Shown here piece after piece: positions 40,190 through 48,793 of a stretch of DNA of 64,000 bases. The position numbers and the translations under genes were made by a program. Within the stretch, counting starts at the first letter, position 1. Every line of letters starts with the position of its first letter. Below the pieces are notes generated by a model that did no database searches, was not told the DNA's origin, and was given only the letters and a program-made list of their open reading frames with translations. Source of the DNA: Kribbella sp. VKM Ac-2569 (GTDB lineage: Bacteria; Actinomycetota; Actinomycetes; Propionibacteriales; Kribbellaceae). The stretch covers positions 1 to 64,000 of the forward strand of contig NZ_SGXJ01000007.1 of the NCBI RefSeq assembly GCF_004216905.1, read 5' to 3'.

Positions 40190-41128
40190 TCAGAGTTGGA
40201 CGACGTTGCGCAGCTCGTTGCCTTCGGCAAGGGCGGTGAGGTTGGCGGCGATGTCGTGGATGCGGCCGCGGTACGTCTGGCGGGTGATCCCGGACAGGTG
40301 CGGTGTGACCAGGACGTTGTCCAGTTCCCCGAACGGGGCTTCGGCTGGTTGCGCCTGGTCGCCTCCGGACGGGTACGTGTACCAGACGTCGAGGGCGGCG
40401 CCGCGGATCGTGTGGTTGAGCAGAGCGTCGTACAACGCCTGTTCCTGGACGAGCGGACCGCGGGCGACGTTGACGAGTACGCCGTCTGCGCCGAGTTTGC
40501 TCAGCTCGGCGGCGCCGATGATGCCGCGGGTGGCTTCGGTCAGTGGCGCGCAGACGACGAGGACGTTCGACTCTTCGAGCAGGCGTGGGAGTTGGGTGAT
40601 GTCACCGGCCCAGCTCAGGCCATCGGCTTTTCCACGGGCGGCCACGGCTTGGGCTTGTGCGCCGAAGGCTTGTAGCACTCGCCAGGTGGCTTGGCCGATG
40701 TGGCCGAAGCCGAGGAAGCCGACCTTCGCGCTCGACAGCGTCTGGGGTTGGGGGAGTGCCGCGTCGTACACGGGCGAGCGCCAACGGTTCCGGCGGAGGG
40801 CGGCGTCGGCCTGGGGGAGCTCGCGGCGCAGGGCGATCAGCGCCCAGACGATGTACTCGGCGATCGAGTCCTCGTGGTGATAGGTGTTCGCGACCGGTAC
40901 GCCGGTTGCCTGGACGCGGTCGGTGCCGGCTCCGGCCACCTGCACGAGCCGGAGGCGCGGCGCGGCGTCCGCCATTTCCTGGGTGAACTCCGGACCTACC
41001 AGGACATCGGCGGTCTTCAACGCGTCGAGGAGCTCGTCCGGCAGCCACACCAGTTCGTCATGAGGCACCAGGCCCTCGAGTTCGGTGCGCAGGGGCAGGA
41101 GGTTTGCGTCGGTGATGACGACTCTCAT
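40190..41128 (-). CDS. D-isomer 2-hydroxyacid dehydrogenase family protein
   Basis: A 312-residue NAD-dependent dehydrogenase. Nucleotide loop VGFLGFGHIGQATWRVLQ; the catalytic arginine is in NVARGPLV, and the histidine in TPHLSGIT. The substrate is probably a 2-hydroxy or 2-keto acid related to sugar acid breakdown (a glyoxylate/hydroxypyruvate-reductase-like role is possible). ATG 41128 overlaps the lacI stop by four bases, so it is coupled to the regulator. Confidence 0.82.
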   Translation of the reverse strand: MRVVITDANLLPLRTELEGLVPHDELVWLPDELLDALKTADVLVGPEFTQEMADAAPRLRLVQVAGAGTDRVQATGVPVANTYHHEDSIAEYIVWALIALRRELPQADAALRRNRWRSPVYDAALPQPQTLSSAKVGFLGFGHIGQATWRVLQAFGAQAQAVAARGKADGLSWAGDITQLPRLLEESNVLVVCAPLTEATRGIIGAAELSKLGADGVLVNVARGPLVQEQALYDALLNHTIRGAALDVWYTYPSGGDQAQPAEAPFGELDNVLVTPHLSGITRQTYRGRIHDIAANLTALAEGNELRNVVQL

Positions 41129-42159
41129 CCGTCGCTCCGTTCGCGGCGTGCGGGGGTCCATCCGGCCACCGGGCCGGTGCTCTGGCGGACGACCAACTGG
41201 GTCGGCAGCGTGACGGCGCGTGGTTCGGCAGGTGCCTGGCCGGGCTCCGCGGTCAGCTGCTGGTGGAGCATGTCGATGCTCATCACGCCGGCTCGCGACA
41301 TCGGGACCTGGATGCTGGTCAGCGTCGGACGGCCGACCTCCGCGAGCGGGGTGTCGTCGATGCCGATGACGCTCAGCTCGCCGGGCACCTCGACACCGAG
41401 TGCGGCCGCTCCGGCGATGATGCCCAGTGCCATCAGGTCGTTGTGGGCGATCACCGCGGTGGCTCCGGAGGCGACGACGCTGGCCGCCGCGGCCTGGCCG
41501 CCGGCCACCGTCTCCGCCTGCCAGCCGAGCACTTCCAGTTCGATGTCAGCCTGGTCGGCGAGCTGCCGGATCGCTTCCACCCGGGTCTGGTTCGACCAGG
41601 ACAGCGGAGAACCTTGGGCGTAGGCGACGTGCTCGTGACCGAGGACGCGCAGGTACTCCAGCGCCTGGCGCAGACCGTCGGCGGCGTCCGGTACGACGCT
41701 GCTCGTCTCGTCGCTCGTCCGGTTCACCAGGACGAGCGGGGTGTCACCGCACAGCTCGACGATGTCGTGCGCGGGCAGCCGGGGTGAGCAGACGACGAAC
41801 CCGTCGACCCGCTCGTGCAGTTCGCCGATGATCTCCCGCTCGCGGTCCGGGCTGCCGTCGGTGTCGGTCAGCACGACGGTCTGGCGGCGGTTCCAGCCGT
41901 GCGCCTGGGCGGCCTTGACGAAGCTCGCCCACACCGGGTTGCCGATGTCCGGGACGATCATCGCGACGGTCGCCGAGCGGGTCGGGAGCCCCGACCGGGA
42001 ACGGCGGCCGGCCGAGGCGACGTACCCGATCTCCTCCGCGGCGCCGATGATCCGGCGCAGGGTGTCGCGGCCGATCCGGTCCGGGTCGCTGAACGCCCGG
42101 GACGCGGTCGACAACGACACACCTGCGCGCTGCGCGACGTCGGTCAGGGTGGGATTCAC
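41125..42159 (-). CDS. LacI-family regulator heading the sugar-acid operon
   Basis: A 344-residue repressor. Helix-turn-helix: TLTDVAQRAGVSLSTASRAF; sensor marks are VAMIVPDIGNPVWASFV and LSVIGIDDTPLAEVGRPTLT. GTG 42159 is preferred because GGAG lies nine bases ahead; a TTG at 42183 would add eight residues but lies inside the operator repeats. As the first gene of its own target operon it should autoregulate. Confidence 0.87.
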   Translation of the reverse strand: MNPTLTDVAQRAGVSLSTASRAFSDPDRIGRDTLRRIIGAAEEIGYVASAGRRSRSGLPTRSATVAMIVPDIGNPVWASFVKAAQAHGWNRRQTVVLTDTDGSPDREREIIGELHERVDGFVVCSPRLPAHDIVELCGDTPLVLVNRTSDETSSVVPDAADGLRQALEYLRVLGHEHVAYAQGSPLSWSNQTRVEAIRQLADQADIELEVLGWQAETVAGGQAAAASVVASGATAVIAHNDLMALGIIAGAAALGVEVPGELSVIGIDDTPLAEVGRPTLTSIQVPMSRAGVMSIDMLHQQLTAEPGQAPAEPRAVTLPTQLVVRQSTGPVAGWTPARRERSDG

Positions 42160-42174
42160 AGCTCGCTCCAGAGG

Positions 42175-42216
42175 TTGCGCCAAGGTTTCGCCAAGATTGC
42201 GGCAAGTTGCGCAACT
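42175..42216. promoter_or_regulatory. Four phased operator repeats upstream of the sugar-acid operon
   Basis: TTGCGCCAA (42175), TTTCGCCAA (42186), TTGCGGCAA (42197) and TTGCGCAA (42207) follow at 11, 11 and 10 bases, about one helical turn. The last sits inside the perfect palindrome AGTTGCGCAACT (42205-42216). A minus-strand TTGACA (42223-42218) lies just beyond, so the array covers the promoter. Confidence 0.6.
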
Positions 42217-42231
42217 CTGTCAAGAGCTGGT

Positions 42232-45200
42232 TCAGCTGTCGAGGAACTGGACCTCCGCGAGGTTGGTGAAGCCACCGTGCGAGTCGGCGATCCGGATCAT
42301 CGGGTACGACGCCTGCGTGGCCAGCGGGAACGCGTACCACTGGTTGCCGTCGGTGATGCCGTTGATCGTGGTGAGCGTCGTCCAGCTGGTGCCGCCGTCG
42401 CTCGAGCCCTGGACGAGGTCGCCGTTCGCTCGTGCGGGGAAGTTGCTGCGGGGGCGGACACGGACGGCGTCGAAGGTCAGGTTCGTGCCGGCCGGGGGAG
42501 TGACGGTGACCCATCCGTTCCCGGAGGTGGTGTCGGTGAAGGTGTTGAGGTCCCCGTCGAACATCCGCCAGCCGTTGGCCTCGGGAGTTCCGACCCCGGG
42601 GAAGGCCGGACTGGAGGCGACTACCCAGCCTTGCTGGACTTCCACAGTTCGGACGCGGGTGTTCCAGAGTTCGAGCGCGGTGTCGTCTGTGGTGTCGATG
42701 ATCGTCGCGCCGGCCTGGCCGCTCACGGTCGTGTAGTCGACGGTGAAGCGCAGCGGTCGCCCGTAGCCGACGTCGTCGGGCAGTTTGACCGTCGCAGTCC
42801 AGTGCAGGCCGTCCTGGCTCGTGACCTGAGCTTCGAGCCCTTCGATCGAGGCTTTGACCTGGCTCAGCGGTTCGGTGGCCGTCATCGTCAGCGTGACGGT
42901 GTCGCCGTTCTGCGCACGCTTCGGGTCGCTGCCGTCGGAGGCGATCGACACCGAGTTGATCGCCGTACTCATCTCCAGCCGCTGTCCGTAGATGTGGAAC
43001 TCGCTGAAGCTCGACAGCCCCGGGTACGCCGGATCCGTCGGTACGCCGGGATGGTCGACCCGGATCTTGAGGAACCGGAAGCTGTGGCCGAGGGCGTCGT
43101 CGCGGACCGGGATCCGCTCGAGTGCGAAGCCTTGCTCGGAGGTGTCTGTGGTCTCGCGCGAGGTGAGCAGGATCCAGGCCCGGCCGTCGTTCGACCCGTA
43201 CACGTTCGCGCCCTGAGTGCGGTTGCCGAAGTTGTACCGCGCCTGCAGCCCGAACGCGTCGGCCGCGACCCGGAAGCCGGCGCCGACGTCGATGATCGCG
43301 GGAGCGGTCAGGTCGCCGGAGAAGGTGTTGAAGTCCCCGTCGAGCATGTTGCCCAGGGCAACCTGAGACAGCGACGCCGAGGTCGCGCGACCCCAGTAGT
43401 CGAACGAGCCGTCGTCCGGCATCGTCGGTGTCAGCTTCTCGAGCCGGCCGACCGCGGCCTGCAACGCGACAAGATCCGCGGCGAAGGTCGCCGGGTCGGC
43501 GCTCGCGAGGTCTGCCTCAGCAGCTGCCTTAGCCGTGTCGACGGCGGAGCGCGTGCCTCGGACGTACGTCGTACCTGCGTCGTAGCCCACGAGCGCCGCG
43601 GTCACGGCGTCCTGACGGGTCGCGCTGACGCTCAACCGCACACGGAGTACGGCGTCTGTAACCGGGTCGGATGCGACGACGAAGGTGTTGTGGTCACCGA
43701 CCTGGCTTGCGGTCGGCGTCCAGGTCAGCACGCCCGTTCCCTGGTCGAGCGATGCGCCTGCCGGAAAGTTGGCTCCCGAGCTGTAGGAGACTGCATCGGC
43801 TGCCGAGAGCTTTGTGGACAAAGGCTCGCCGGCAATCGCGAGCAGTCTCACGTCCGAGCCCTGCGCGAACTGTGGAGGCGTGAGCTGGGTCTTCGCCTGG
43901 AGGTTGATCGCGTCGATGTCGACCGCGACCTCGGGCGATCCGACGATTGTGTAGTAGGCGAGGGACTCGCCGCCGGCACTGCCACGGAGTTTGCTCGTGT
44001 CCATGTCGTAGGTGACGTACCGCCAGGCGCCGTGCGTGTTCGGAAGCGTGAGCGTGTAGTACGGCGCGAGCCCTTGCTGCTTCCTGATCTGCAAGGTCGC
44101 CGAACCGTTCGTGCGGATCAGTACGCCGACCGGGCTGTAGCCGTTGCGGTTGTCGTACAGCAACGTCCGTACGGCGATCGTCGTACCAGCGGACCGAGCC
44201 CGCATCCGGACGAACCCGCTGCCCACCGACGTACCAGGAGTGAGGGGAGTGGTTCTCGTCTCCGCCTGCACGAGGGCGTCGCGTTGGACCGGGGGCGCCG
44301 ATCCGGCGACGGAGGCGGGGAAGGACAGCCAGGAATCCGGGTTGAAGTCCGGGTTGCTGTTCCAGAAGTTGTACGGCGCCGTACCCCAGTAGAACTGCGC
44401 GCCGGCGTCCTGGGTCGTGGCCAGCTCGGTGATGCTCGGGGCGATCTTGGTGATGTCCGAGCCGAGCCTCTGCTTGTAGATGGTGTAGAGCTCGTTGGTC
44501 GGGTCGAAGATCCGGCCGCGGTACGCCTGGGACAGCACGCCGCCGCGCTGGGTGGTGTCGATCCACGGGATCGTCTTGCCCATCATGAACGCGAAGAACT
44601 GTTCGGAGCCACGCAGTAGCCGGTCGCCGCCGAACGCGTAGACCGAGACCGCGTCCCGCCGCGTCGACACGGTGCCGCGGACCGGGTCCAGCTTGGTTCC
44701 CTGGATGTCGATGACGCGGGCGAGCTGGGTCAGCATCGTGACGTCGTCCCAGGCGTGGGCCTGGTCGCGTCCCATCTCCTGCAACTGGACGAACGTCTTG
44801 TCGTACGGGTTCCTCGGATCGTTCTTCGCGATCACCGGCATCACCTTGCTGAGCGCGCCGTTGGTGTCGTCGTCAGGGTTGGTCGAGTTCACCGAGAACC
44901 ACTCGACCGCCTCGCGGTAGCGCGGGAGGTTGTCGGTGAAGACGTAGCCCGCGATCGCGCCGATGAGCGAGTAGCTGTGCTGATTCATGAAGTTGCGGTT
45001 GCGGTAGAGGAAGGTCTGCGTGAGCGGCACGATCAGGCTGCCGGTGAGATCTGCGGTGTCTGTGTCGTTCCATCCGAGGTCGTAGCCGTCGGCGGCCGGT
45101 GCCGTGACGGTCGAGTAGCGCACGATCTCGGCGGCCGCGAGCATCCGCATCAGCGGCGCTCCGCTGTGGATGTGCGCGTCGGGGTAGTAGACGTAGCCGG

Positions 45201-45663
45201 CGGGATCCATGTGGGCCCAGATCCGGATCAGCTTGAGGCTGTTCTCGCGGTAGACCGGGTCACCGGTGATGAAGTACAGGATCGACTGGGTGTAGGCGCG
45301 GAACGCGTCGTCGATGAACCTCGCCTGGATGCCCTGGGAATTGAAAGCATTGCTGGCCGGCCGGTCGACGACGGTGCCCTGGTTCTTGGAGCTGAAGGTC
45401 CGGGAGGCGTACGTCGTTGCGCTCATCGCGGCGTAGTACGACGCCCACGGCTCGACGCCGGCCCGGGTCTGCGTGCGGGCGAGTTCGAGGGACGACGCGC
45501 TCACGGCCAGTCCTGGATGGACGAAGCCAGCGCTCGAGGTGACCGGGGTGAGCGTTGGCAGCGCGGTGGCCGCCGAGGGTGTGGCGGCCACCGGTACGAC
45601 TCCGACGGCTGCTAGGAGCGCGGTCAGGGCCGTGGCCAGTGCGGTCAGTTTCAGGACAGGCAT
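42232..45663 (-). CDS. Secreted multidomain alginate-lyase-family protein
   Basis: A 1143-residue exported protein with signal peptide (LTALATALTALLAAVGVVPV). Residues about 45-460 form an alpha-toroid lyase domain of the alginate_lyase type: HPGLAVSASSLELARTQTRA, YPDAHIHSGAPLMRMLAAAE, RNRNFMNQHSYSLIGAIAGY (with likely catalytic N/H/Y). A carbohydrate-binding-like segment, a putative Ig repeat (AGEPLSTKLSAADAV) and two C-terminal discoidin-like (F5/8 type C) regions follow (DGDFNTFSGDL; DGDLNTFTDTT). It should cut a uronate-containing polysaccharide outside the cell. The exact polymer is unknown. Confidence 0.8.
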   Translation of the reverse strand: MPVLKLTALATALTALLAAVGVVPVAATPSAATALPTLTPVTSSAGFVHPGLAVSASSLELARTQTRAGVEPWASYYAAMSATTYASRTFSSKNQGTVVDRPASNAFNSQGIQARFIDDAFRAYTQSILYFITGDPVYRENSLKLIRIWAHMDPAGYVYYPDAHIHSGAPLMRMLAAAEIVRYSTVTAPAADGYDLGWNDTDTADLTGSLIVPLTQTFLYRNRNFMNQHSYSLIGAIAGYVFTDNLPRYREAVEWFSVNSTNPDDDTNGALSKVMPVIAKNDPRNPYDKTFVQLQEMGRDQAHAWDDVTMLTQLARVIDIQGTKLDPVRGTVSTRRDAVSVYAFGGDRLLRGSEQFFAFMMGKTIPWIDTTQRGGVLSQAYRGRIFDPTNELYTIYKQRLGSDITKIAPSITELATTQDAGAQFYWGTAPYNFWNSNPDFNPDSWLSFPASVAGSAPPVQRDALVQAETRTTPLTPGTSVGSGFVRMRARSAGTTIAVRTLLYDNRNGYSPVGVLIRTNGSATLQIRKQQGLAPYYTLTLPNTHGAWRYVTYDMDTSKLRGSAGGESLAYYTIVGSPEVAVDIDAINLQAKTQLTPPQFAQGSDVRLLAIAGEPLSTKLSAADAVSYSSGANFPAGASLDQGTGVLTWTPTASQVGDHNTFVVASDPVTDAVLRVRLSVSATRQDAVTAALVGYDAGTTYVRGTRSAVDTAKAAAEADLASADPATFAADLVALQAAVGRLEKLTPTMPDDGSFDYWGRATSASLSQVALGNMLDGDFNTFSGDLTAPAIIDVGAGFRVAADAFGLQARYNFGNRTQGANVYGSNDGRAWILLTSRETTDTSEQGFALERIPVRDDALGHSFRFLKIRVDHPGVPTDPAYPGLSSFSEFHIYGQRLEMSTAINSVSIASDGSDPKRAQNGDTVTLTMTATEPLSQVKASIEGLEAQVTSQDGLHWTATVKLPDDVGYGRPLRFTVDYTTVSGQAGATIIDTTDDTALELWNTRVRTVEVQQGWVVASSPAFPGVGTPEANGWRMFDGDLNTFTDTTSGNGWVTVTPPAGTNLTFDAVRVRPRSNFPARANGDLVQGSSDGGTSWTTLTTINGITDGNQWYAFPLATQASYPMIRIADSHGGFTNLAEVQFLDS

Positions 45664-45768
45664 CGGACGCTCTCCAGTGTTGTGACGGCCCGCCTGTGCT
45701 TATGGAAGGCGGGGGAGCGGTCGGAGCCTCGCATCGCGCCTCGGTGGCCGCCAGCGGGTGGCAGCCTC

Positions 45769-45806
45769 CGAAAATTTTGGTCCCCTGATAGTTAACGTTT
45801 TCTATG
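45769..45806. promoter_or_regulatory. Operator pair between the lyase and dehydrogenase genes
   Basis: CGAAAATTTTG (45769-45779) matches CGAAANTTTCG at 10 of 11 positions, and ATAGTTAACGTTTTCTATG (45788-45806) is a LacI-type site. Its 17-base core ATAGTTAACGTTTTCTA recurs inverted at 53563-53579. Both lie in the divergent promoter region. Confidence 0.6.
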
Positions 45807-45819
45807 CCAGCCTGACGGC

Positions 45820-46821
45820 ATGCCTCCTGCACCCGAAAAACTGCCGGCGCTCGTCGCCATGTCCCCCGAGCACTGGCCGCAGCTGTTCCCGGCGGATGTC
45901 CGCCGGCGACTGGAGCAGTTCGCGCTCGTCGATCCGGCCGATCCCGTCGACCGGTTCGACGATCCGCGCGTCGTGGATCGCCTGGCCGAGGCGGAAGTTC
46001 TGATCACGGGGTGGGGATGCCCGGTCGTCGACCGCCAGATCCTGGAGGCTGCCCCGAAGTTGCGCGCGGTGCTGCACGCCGCGGGGAGCGTGAAGGGCCA
46101 CCTGAGCCGCGAGGTCTGGGAGCGCGGCATCGTCGTCTCGTCAGCGGCAGCGGCCAACGGCGTACCGGTCGCGGAATTCACGCTGGGCACGATCCTGCTG
46201 GCCGGCAAAGGCGCCTTCGACCTGCGGGAGCGCTATCGCCGCGAGCAGTCGTTCGAGCTCGGCTACATCCACCCGGACGTCGGGAACAACGGCCGTACCG
46301 TCGGACTGATCGGCGCCTCGCGCATCGGCCGGCAGGTGCTGGATCTGCTGCGCCCGTTCGGGTTCCGGGTCCAGGTGTACGACCCGTACGCCGGGAATCT
46401 CGACGTACCGACCGTCGACCTCGGGACGCTGCTGAGCACGAGCGACATCGTCAGCGTGCACGCCCCGTTGACCGCGGAGACCCATCATTTGCTGGGGCGA
46501 TCGGAGCTCGCTCTGCTGCGGGACGGTGCGACGCTGATCAACACGGCGCGCGGGCAACTGATCGACACCGGCGCGTTGACCGCTGAGCTGGTCTCCGGGC
46601 GAATCACGGCGGTGCTCGACGTCACGGAGCCCGAACCGCTGCCGTCCGGATCGCCCCTGTTCCAGCTTCCGAACGCGTTCGTCACGCCGCACATCGCCGG
46701 CTCGCACGGCAACGAACTCGCACGTCTCGGCCTGTGCGTCGCGGACGAACTGGGGCGCTTGGTGGCCGGTGAGCCGCTCCGCTTCGGGGTCGGCGTTGCC
46801 GACCTGGATCGCGGCGCCTGA
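45820..46821 (+). CDS. Hydroxyacid dehydrogenase (phosphoglycerate-dehydrogenase-like)
   Basis: A 333-residue NAD-dependent dehydrogenase: nucleotide loop VGLIGASRIGRQVLDLLRPF, catalytic arginine in NTARGQLIDTGAL, histidine in TPHIAGSHG. It belongs to the D-isomer 2-hydroxyacid group with the actinobacterial polysaccharide-locus subtype (HAAGSVKGHLSREVWERGIV). No clear RBS precedes ATG 45820 and the operator lies just 14 bases upstream, so a leaderless transcript is possible. It probably reduces a 2-keto acid arising from uronate breakdown. Confidence 0.8.
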   Translation: MPPAPEKLPALVAMSPEHWPQLFPADVRRRLEQFALVDPADPVDRFDDPRVVDRLAEAEVLITGWGCPVVDRQILEAAPKLRAVLHAAGSVKGHLSREVWERGIVVSSAAAANGVPVAEFTLGTILLAGKGAFDLRERYRREQSFELGYIHPDVGNNGRTVGLIGASRIGRQVLDLLRPFGFRVQVYDPYAGNLDVPTVDLGTLLSTSDIVSVHAPLTAETHHLLGRSELALLRDGATLINTARGQLIDTGALTAELVSGRITAVLDVTEPEPLPSGSPLFQLPNAFVTPHIAGSHGNELARLGLCVADELGRLVAGEPLRFGVGVADLDRGA

Positions 46822-46847
46822 TCGCAAAAGGCAACGATTGCCACGCC

Positions 46848-46900
46848 TTGACACGTCTGAAAGCCAGCGCTACCTTCTCGGCAGATGGAAAGCGCTTTCT
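46848..46900 (+). promoter_or_regulatory. Promoter and LacI-type operator of the oligosaccharide importer
   Basis: TTGACA (46848-46853), an 18-base spacer and TACCTT (46872-46877), followed by the perfect palindrome GAAAGCGCTTTC (46889-46900). The palindrome fits the LacI/CcpA consensus GNAANCGNTTNC at every position and lies at about +6, a repressing site. Confidence 0.65.
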
Positions 46901-46925
46901 AGATCCTGGTGAAGGAGCCGCTCCC

Positions 46926-47846
46926 ATGACTACTCGAACCCCCGTGCGCTCCAGCCTGTGGCTGGGATTGCTGGCGGTCCCCGCGGTCGCGTTCTTCCTG
47001 GTGTTCAGCTACGCGCCGATGGCCGGCCTGGTGGTGGCGTTCAAGGAGTTCGACATCAGCGAGGGCATCTTCGGCAGCCCGTGGAACGGCCTGGACAACT
47101 TCCGCTACTTCTTTGCCTCCGGTGACGCGCAGCGGATCCTGGTCAACACCATCGTGCTGAACGTGCTGTTCCTCGCCGCGACGCTCGCCGCCGGCGTGAC
47201 GCTGGCGATCATGCTGAACGAGATCCGCGGCCGGTTCTTCAAGCGGGCGGCGCAGTCGACGATCTTCTTCCCGTACTTCGTCTCGCCGGTCGTCATCGCG
47301 ATCATGCTGCAGGTCCTGCTGTCCGGGCCGGCGGGATCCGGGGGCGTCGTCAACGACGCGCTGGCCGGCTTCGGGCTGCCGACGGTCAGCTGGTACACGG
47401 AGCCGGGACCGTGGCCGTGGATCCTGACCTTCGTCAAGGTCTGGCAGATGGGCGGCTACATGAGCGTCATCTTCCTGGCCGCGATCACCTCGATCCCGGA
47501 AGACGTCTACGAGGCCGGCCAGATCGACGGCGCGAGCCGGGCGCAGATGGCGCTCCGGATCACCCTGCCGCTGCTGAAGCCGACGGCCGCGGTCCTGCTG
47601 GTGCTCGGTGTCGGCCGGATCTTCTACGGAGACTTCGGCACGATCTACGCGATCGTCGGCGACAACGGCACGCTCTTCCCGACGACCGACGTGATCGACA
47701 CCTACGTGTTCCGCTCCCTGCGCCAGATCGGTGACTTCGGCACCACCGCGGCGATCGGCCTGTTCCAGTCGGTGGTCGGTTTCGTTCTGGTGTCGACCGC
47801 GGTGCTGATCCAGCGCCGGTACTCGAAGGAGACGAGTCTGCTGTGA
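46926..47846 (+). CDS. ABC transporter permease (LplB-like)
   Basis: A 306-residue permease with six membrane segments. It begins with the LplB-type pattern FSYAPMAGLVVAFKEFDISE and has the EAA loop YEAGQIDGASRAQMALRITL. ATG 46926 has an AAGGAG site; a further upstream ATG is inside the operator region. It is the first gene of the importer operon, coupled to the second permease by a four-base overlap. LplB-type systems take up oligo-uronides and complex oligosaccharides. Confidence 0.88.
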   Translation: MTTRTPVRSSLWLGLLAVPAVAFFLVFSYAPMAGLVVAFKEFDISEGIFGSPWNGLDNFRYFFASGDAQRILVNTIVLNVLFLAATLAAGVTLAIMLNEIRGRFFKRAAQSTIFFPYFVSPVVIAIMLQVLLSGPAGSGGVVNDALAGFGLPTVSWYTEPGPWPWILTFVKVWQMGGYMSVIFLAAITSIPEDVYEAGQIDGASRAQMALRITLPLLKPTAAVLLVLGVGRIFYGDFGTIYAIVGDNGTLFPTTDVIDTYVFRSLRQIGDFGTTAAIGLFQSVVGFVLVSTAVLIQRRYSKETSLL

Positions 47847-48763
47847 CGACCATGACCTCGAGCCTGGCCAAAGCCGCCGGCCGGACAGCGGCCAAGCGGC
47901 GCTCCGGTGGCTGGGAACCGTTCACCGTCGTCAGCGTCATCGGCGTCGCGTTGTTCATGCTGGTCTGCCTGATTCCGTTCTGGGTGATCCTGTCCGGCTC
48001 GTTCACCGACGAGCAGACCCTGGCAGGCAAGGGATACAGCTTCATCCCGCAACCGTTCTCAACAGCGGCGTACAAACTGATCTTCACCGGGCCGACGCTG
48101 GTCAGCGCGTACGTCGCCAGCATCGTCATCACTGTTGCCGGGACGGTGCTCGCGCTGAGCATCACGTCCGGGCTGAGCTGGGTGATCGCGCGGCGACTGC
48201 CTTACGTCAGCCGGCCGTTGGCGATCTTCGCCTACATCCCGATGCTGTTCGCCGGGGGTCTCGTCCCGCTGTACCTGCTGGTCACGCAGTACCTCAAGCT
48301 GCAGAACAGCTACCTCGCGGTGATCCTTCCGTTGCTGGTGGCACCTTTCCTGGTCTTCATCCAGGTCTCGGCGTTCCGCCAGCTGCCGGAGGAGATCCTC
48401 GACTCGGCCCGGGTCGACGGCGCGGGGGAGATGCAGATCTTCTTCCGGATCGGACTGCCGTTGTCCAAGCCGATCCTGGCCGTCGTCGGCCTGTTCTACG
48501 CGGTCCACTACTGGAACGAGTGGTTCACCGCACTGCTGTTCATCTCGGACGTCCACAAGTACCCGCTACCGCTGCTGTTGCAGAACCTGATCTCGAACGT
48601 CTCGTTCTCGCAGATGCTGCCGACAGCAGCAGCTCAGTCGACGCCGGTCTACCAGCTCCGGCTCGCCCTCACGGTCGTCACCATCGGCCCGATCCTGCTC
48701 GCGTACCCGTTCGCGCAGCGCTACTTCGTCAAAGGCATCACCTTGGGAGCCACCAAAGGCTGA
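47843..48763 (+). CDS. ABC transporter permease (LplC/YtcP-like)
   Basis: A 306-residue permease; GTG 47843 overlaps the LplB-like stop. Segments include GKGYSFIPQPFSTAAYKLIF, typical of the LplC group, and the EAA loop LDSARVDGAGEMQIFFRIGL. With the LplB-like protein it forms the channel. As in the first importer of this window, no ATPase gene is linked. Confidence 0.88.
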   Translation: MTTMTSSLAKAAGRTAAKRRSGGWEPFTVVSVIGVALFMLVCLIPFWVILSGSFTDEQTLAGKGYSFIPQPFSTAAYKLIFTGPTLVSAYVASIVITVAGTVLALSITSGLSWVIARRLPYVSRPLAIFAYIPMLFAGGLVPLYLLVTQYLKLQNSYLAVILPLLVAPFLVFIQVSAFRQLPEEILDSARVDGAGEMQIFFRIGLPLSKPILAVVGLFYAVHYWNEWFTALLFISDVHKYPLPLLLQNLISNVSFSQMLPTAAAQSTPVYQLRLALTVVTIGPILLAYPFAQRYFVKGITLGATKG

Positions 48764-48793
48764 CGGTCTCCCACCACAACTTCTGGAGGCATT

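Noticed and set aside
41815..44619. A 934-codon open frame on the plus strand opposite the lyase gene
   Set aside because: Arginine/valine/glycine-rich shadow of the 1143-residue secreted lyase, with no recognisable domain and no RBS.
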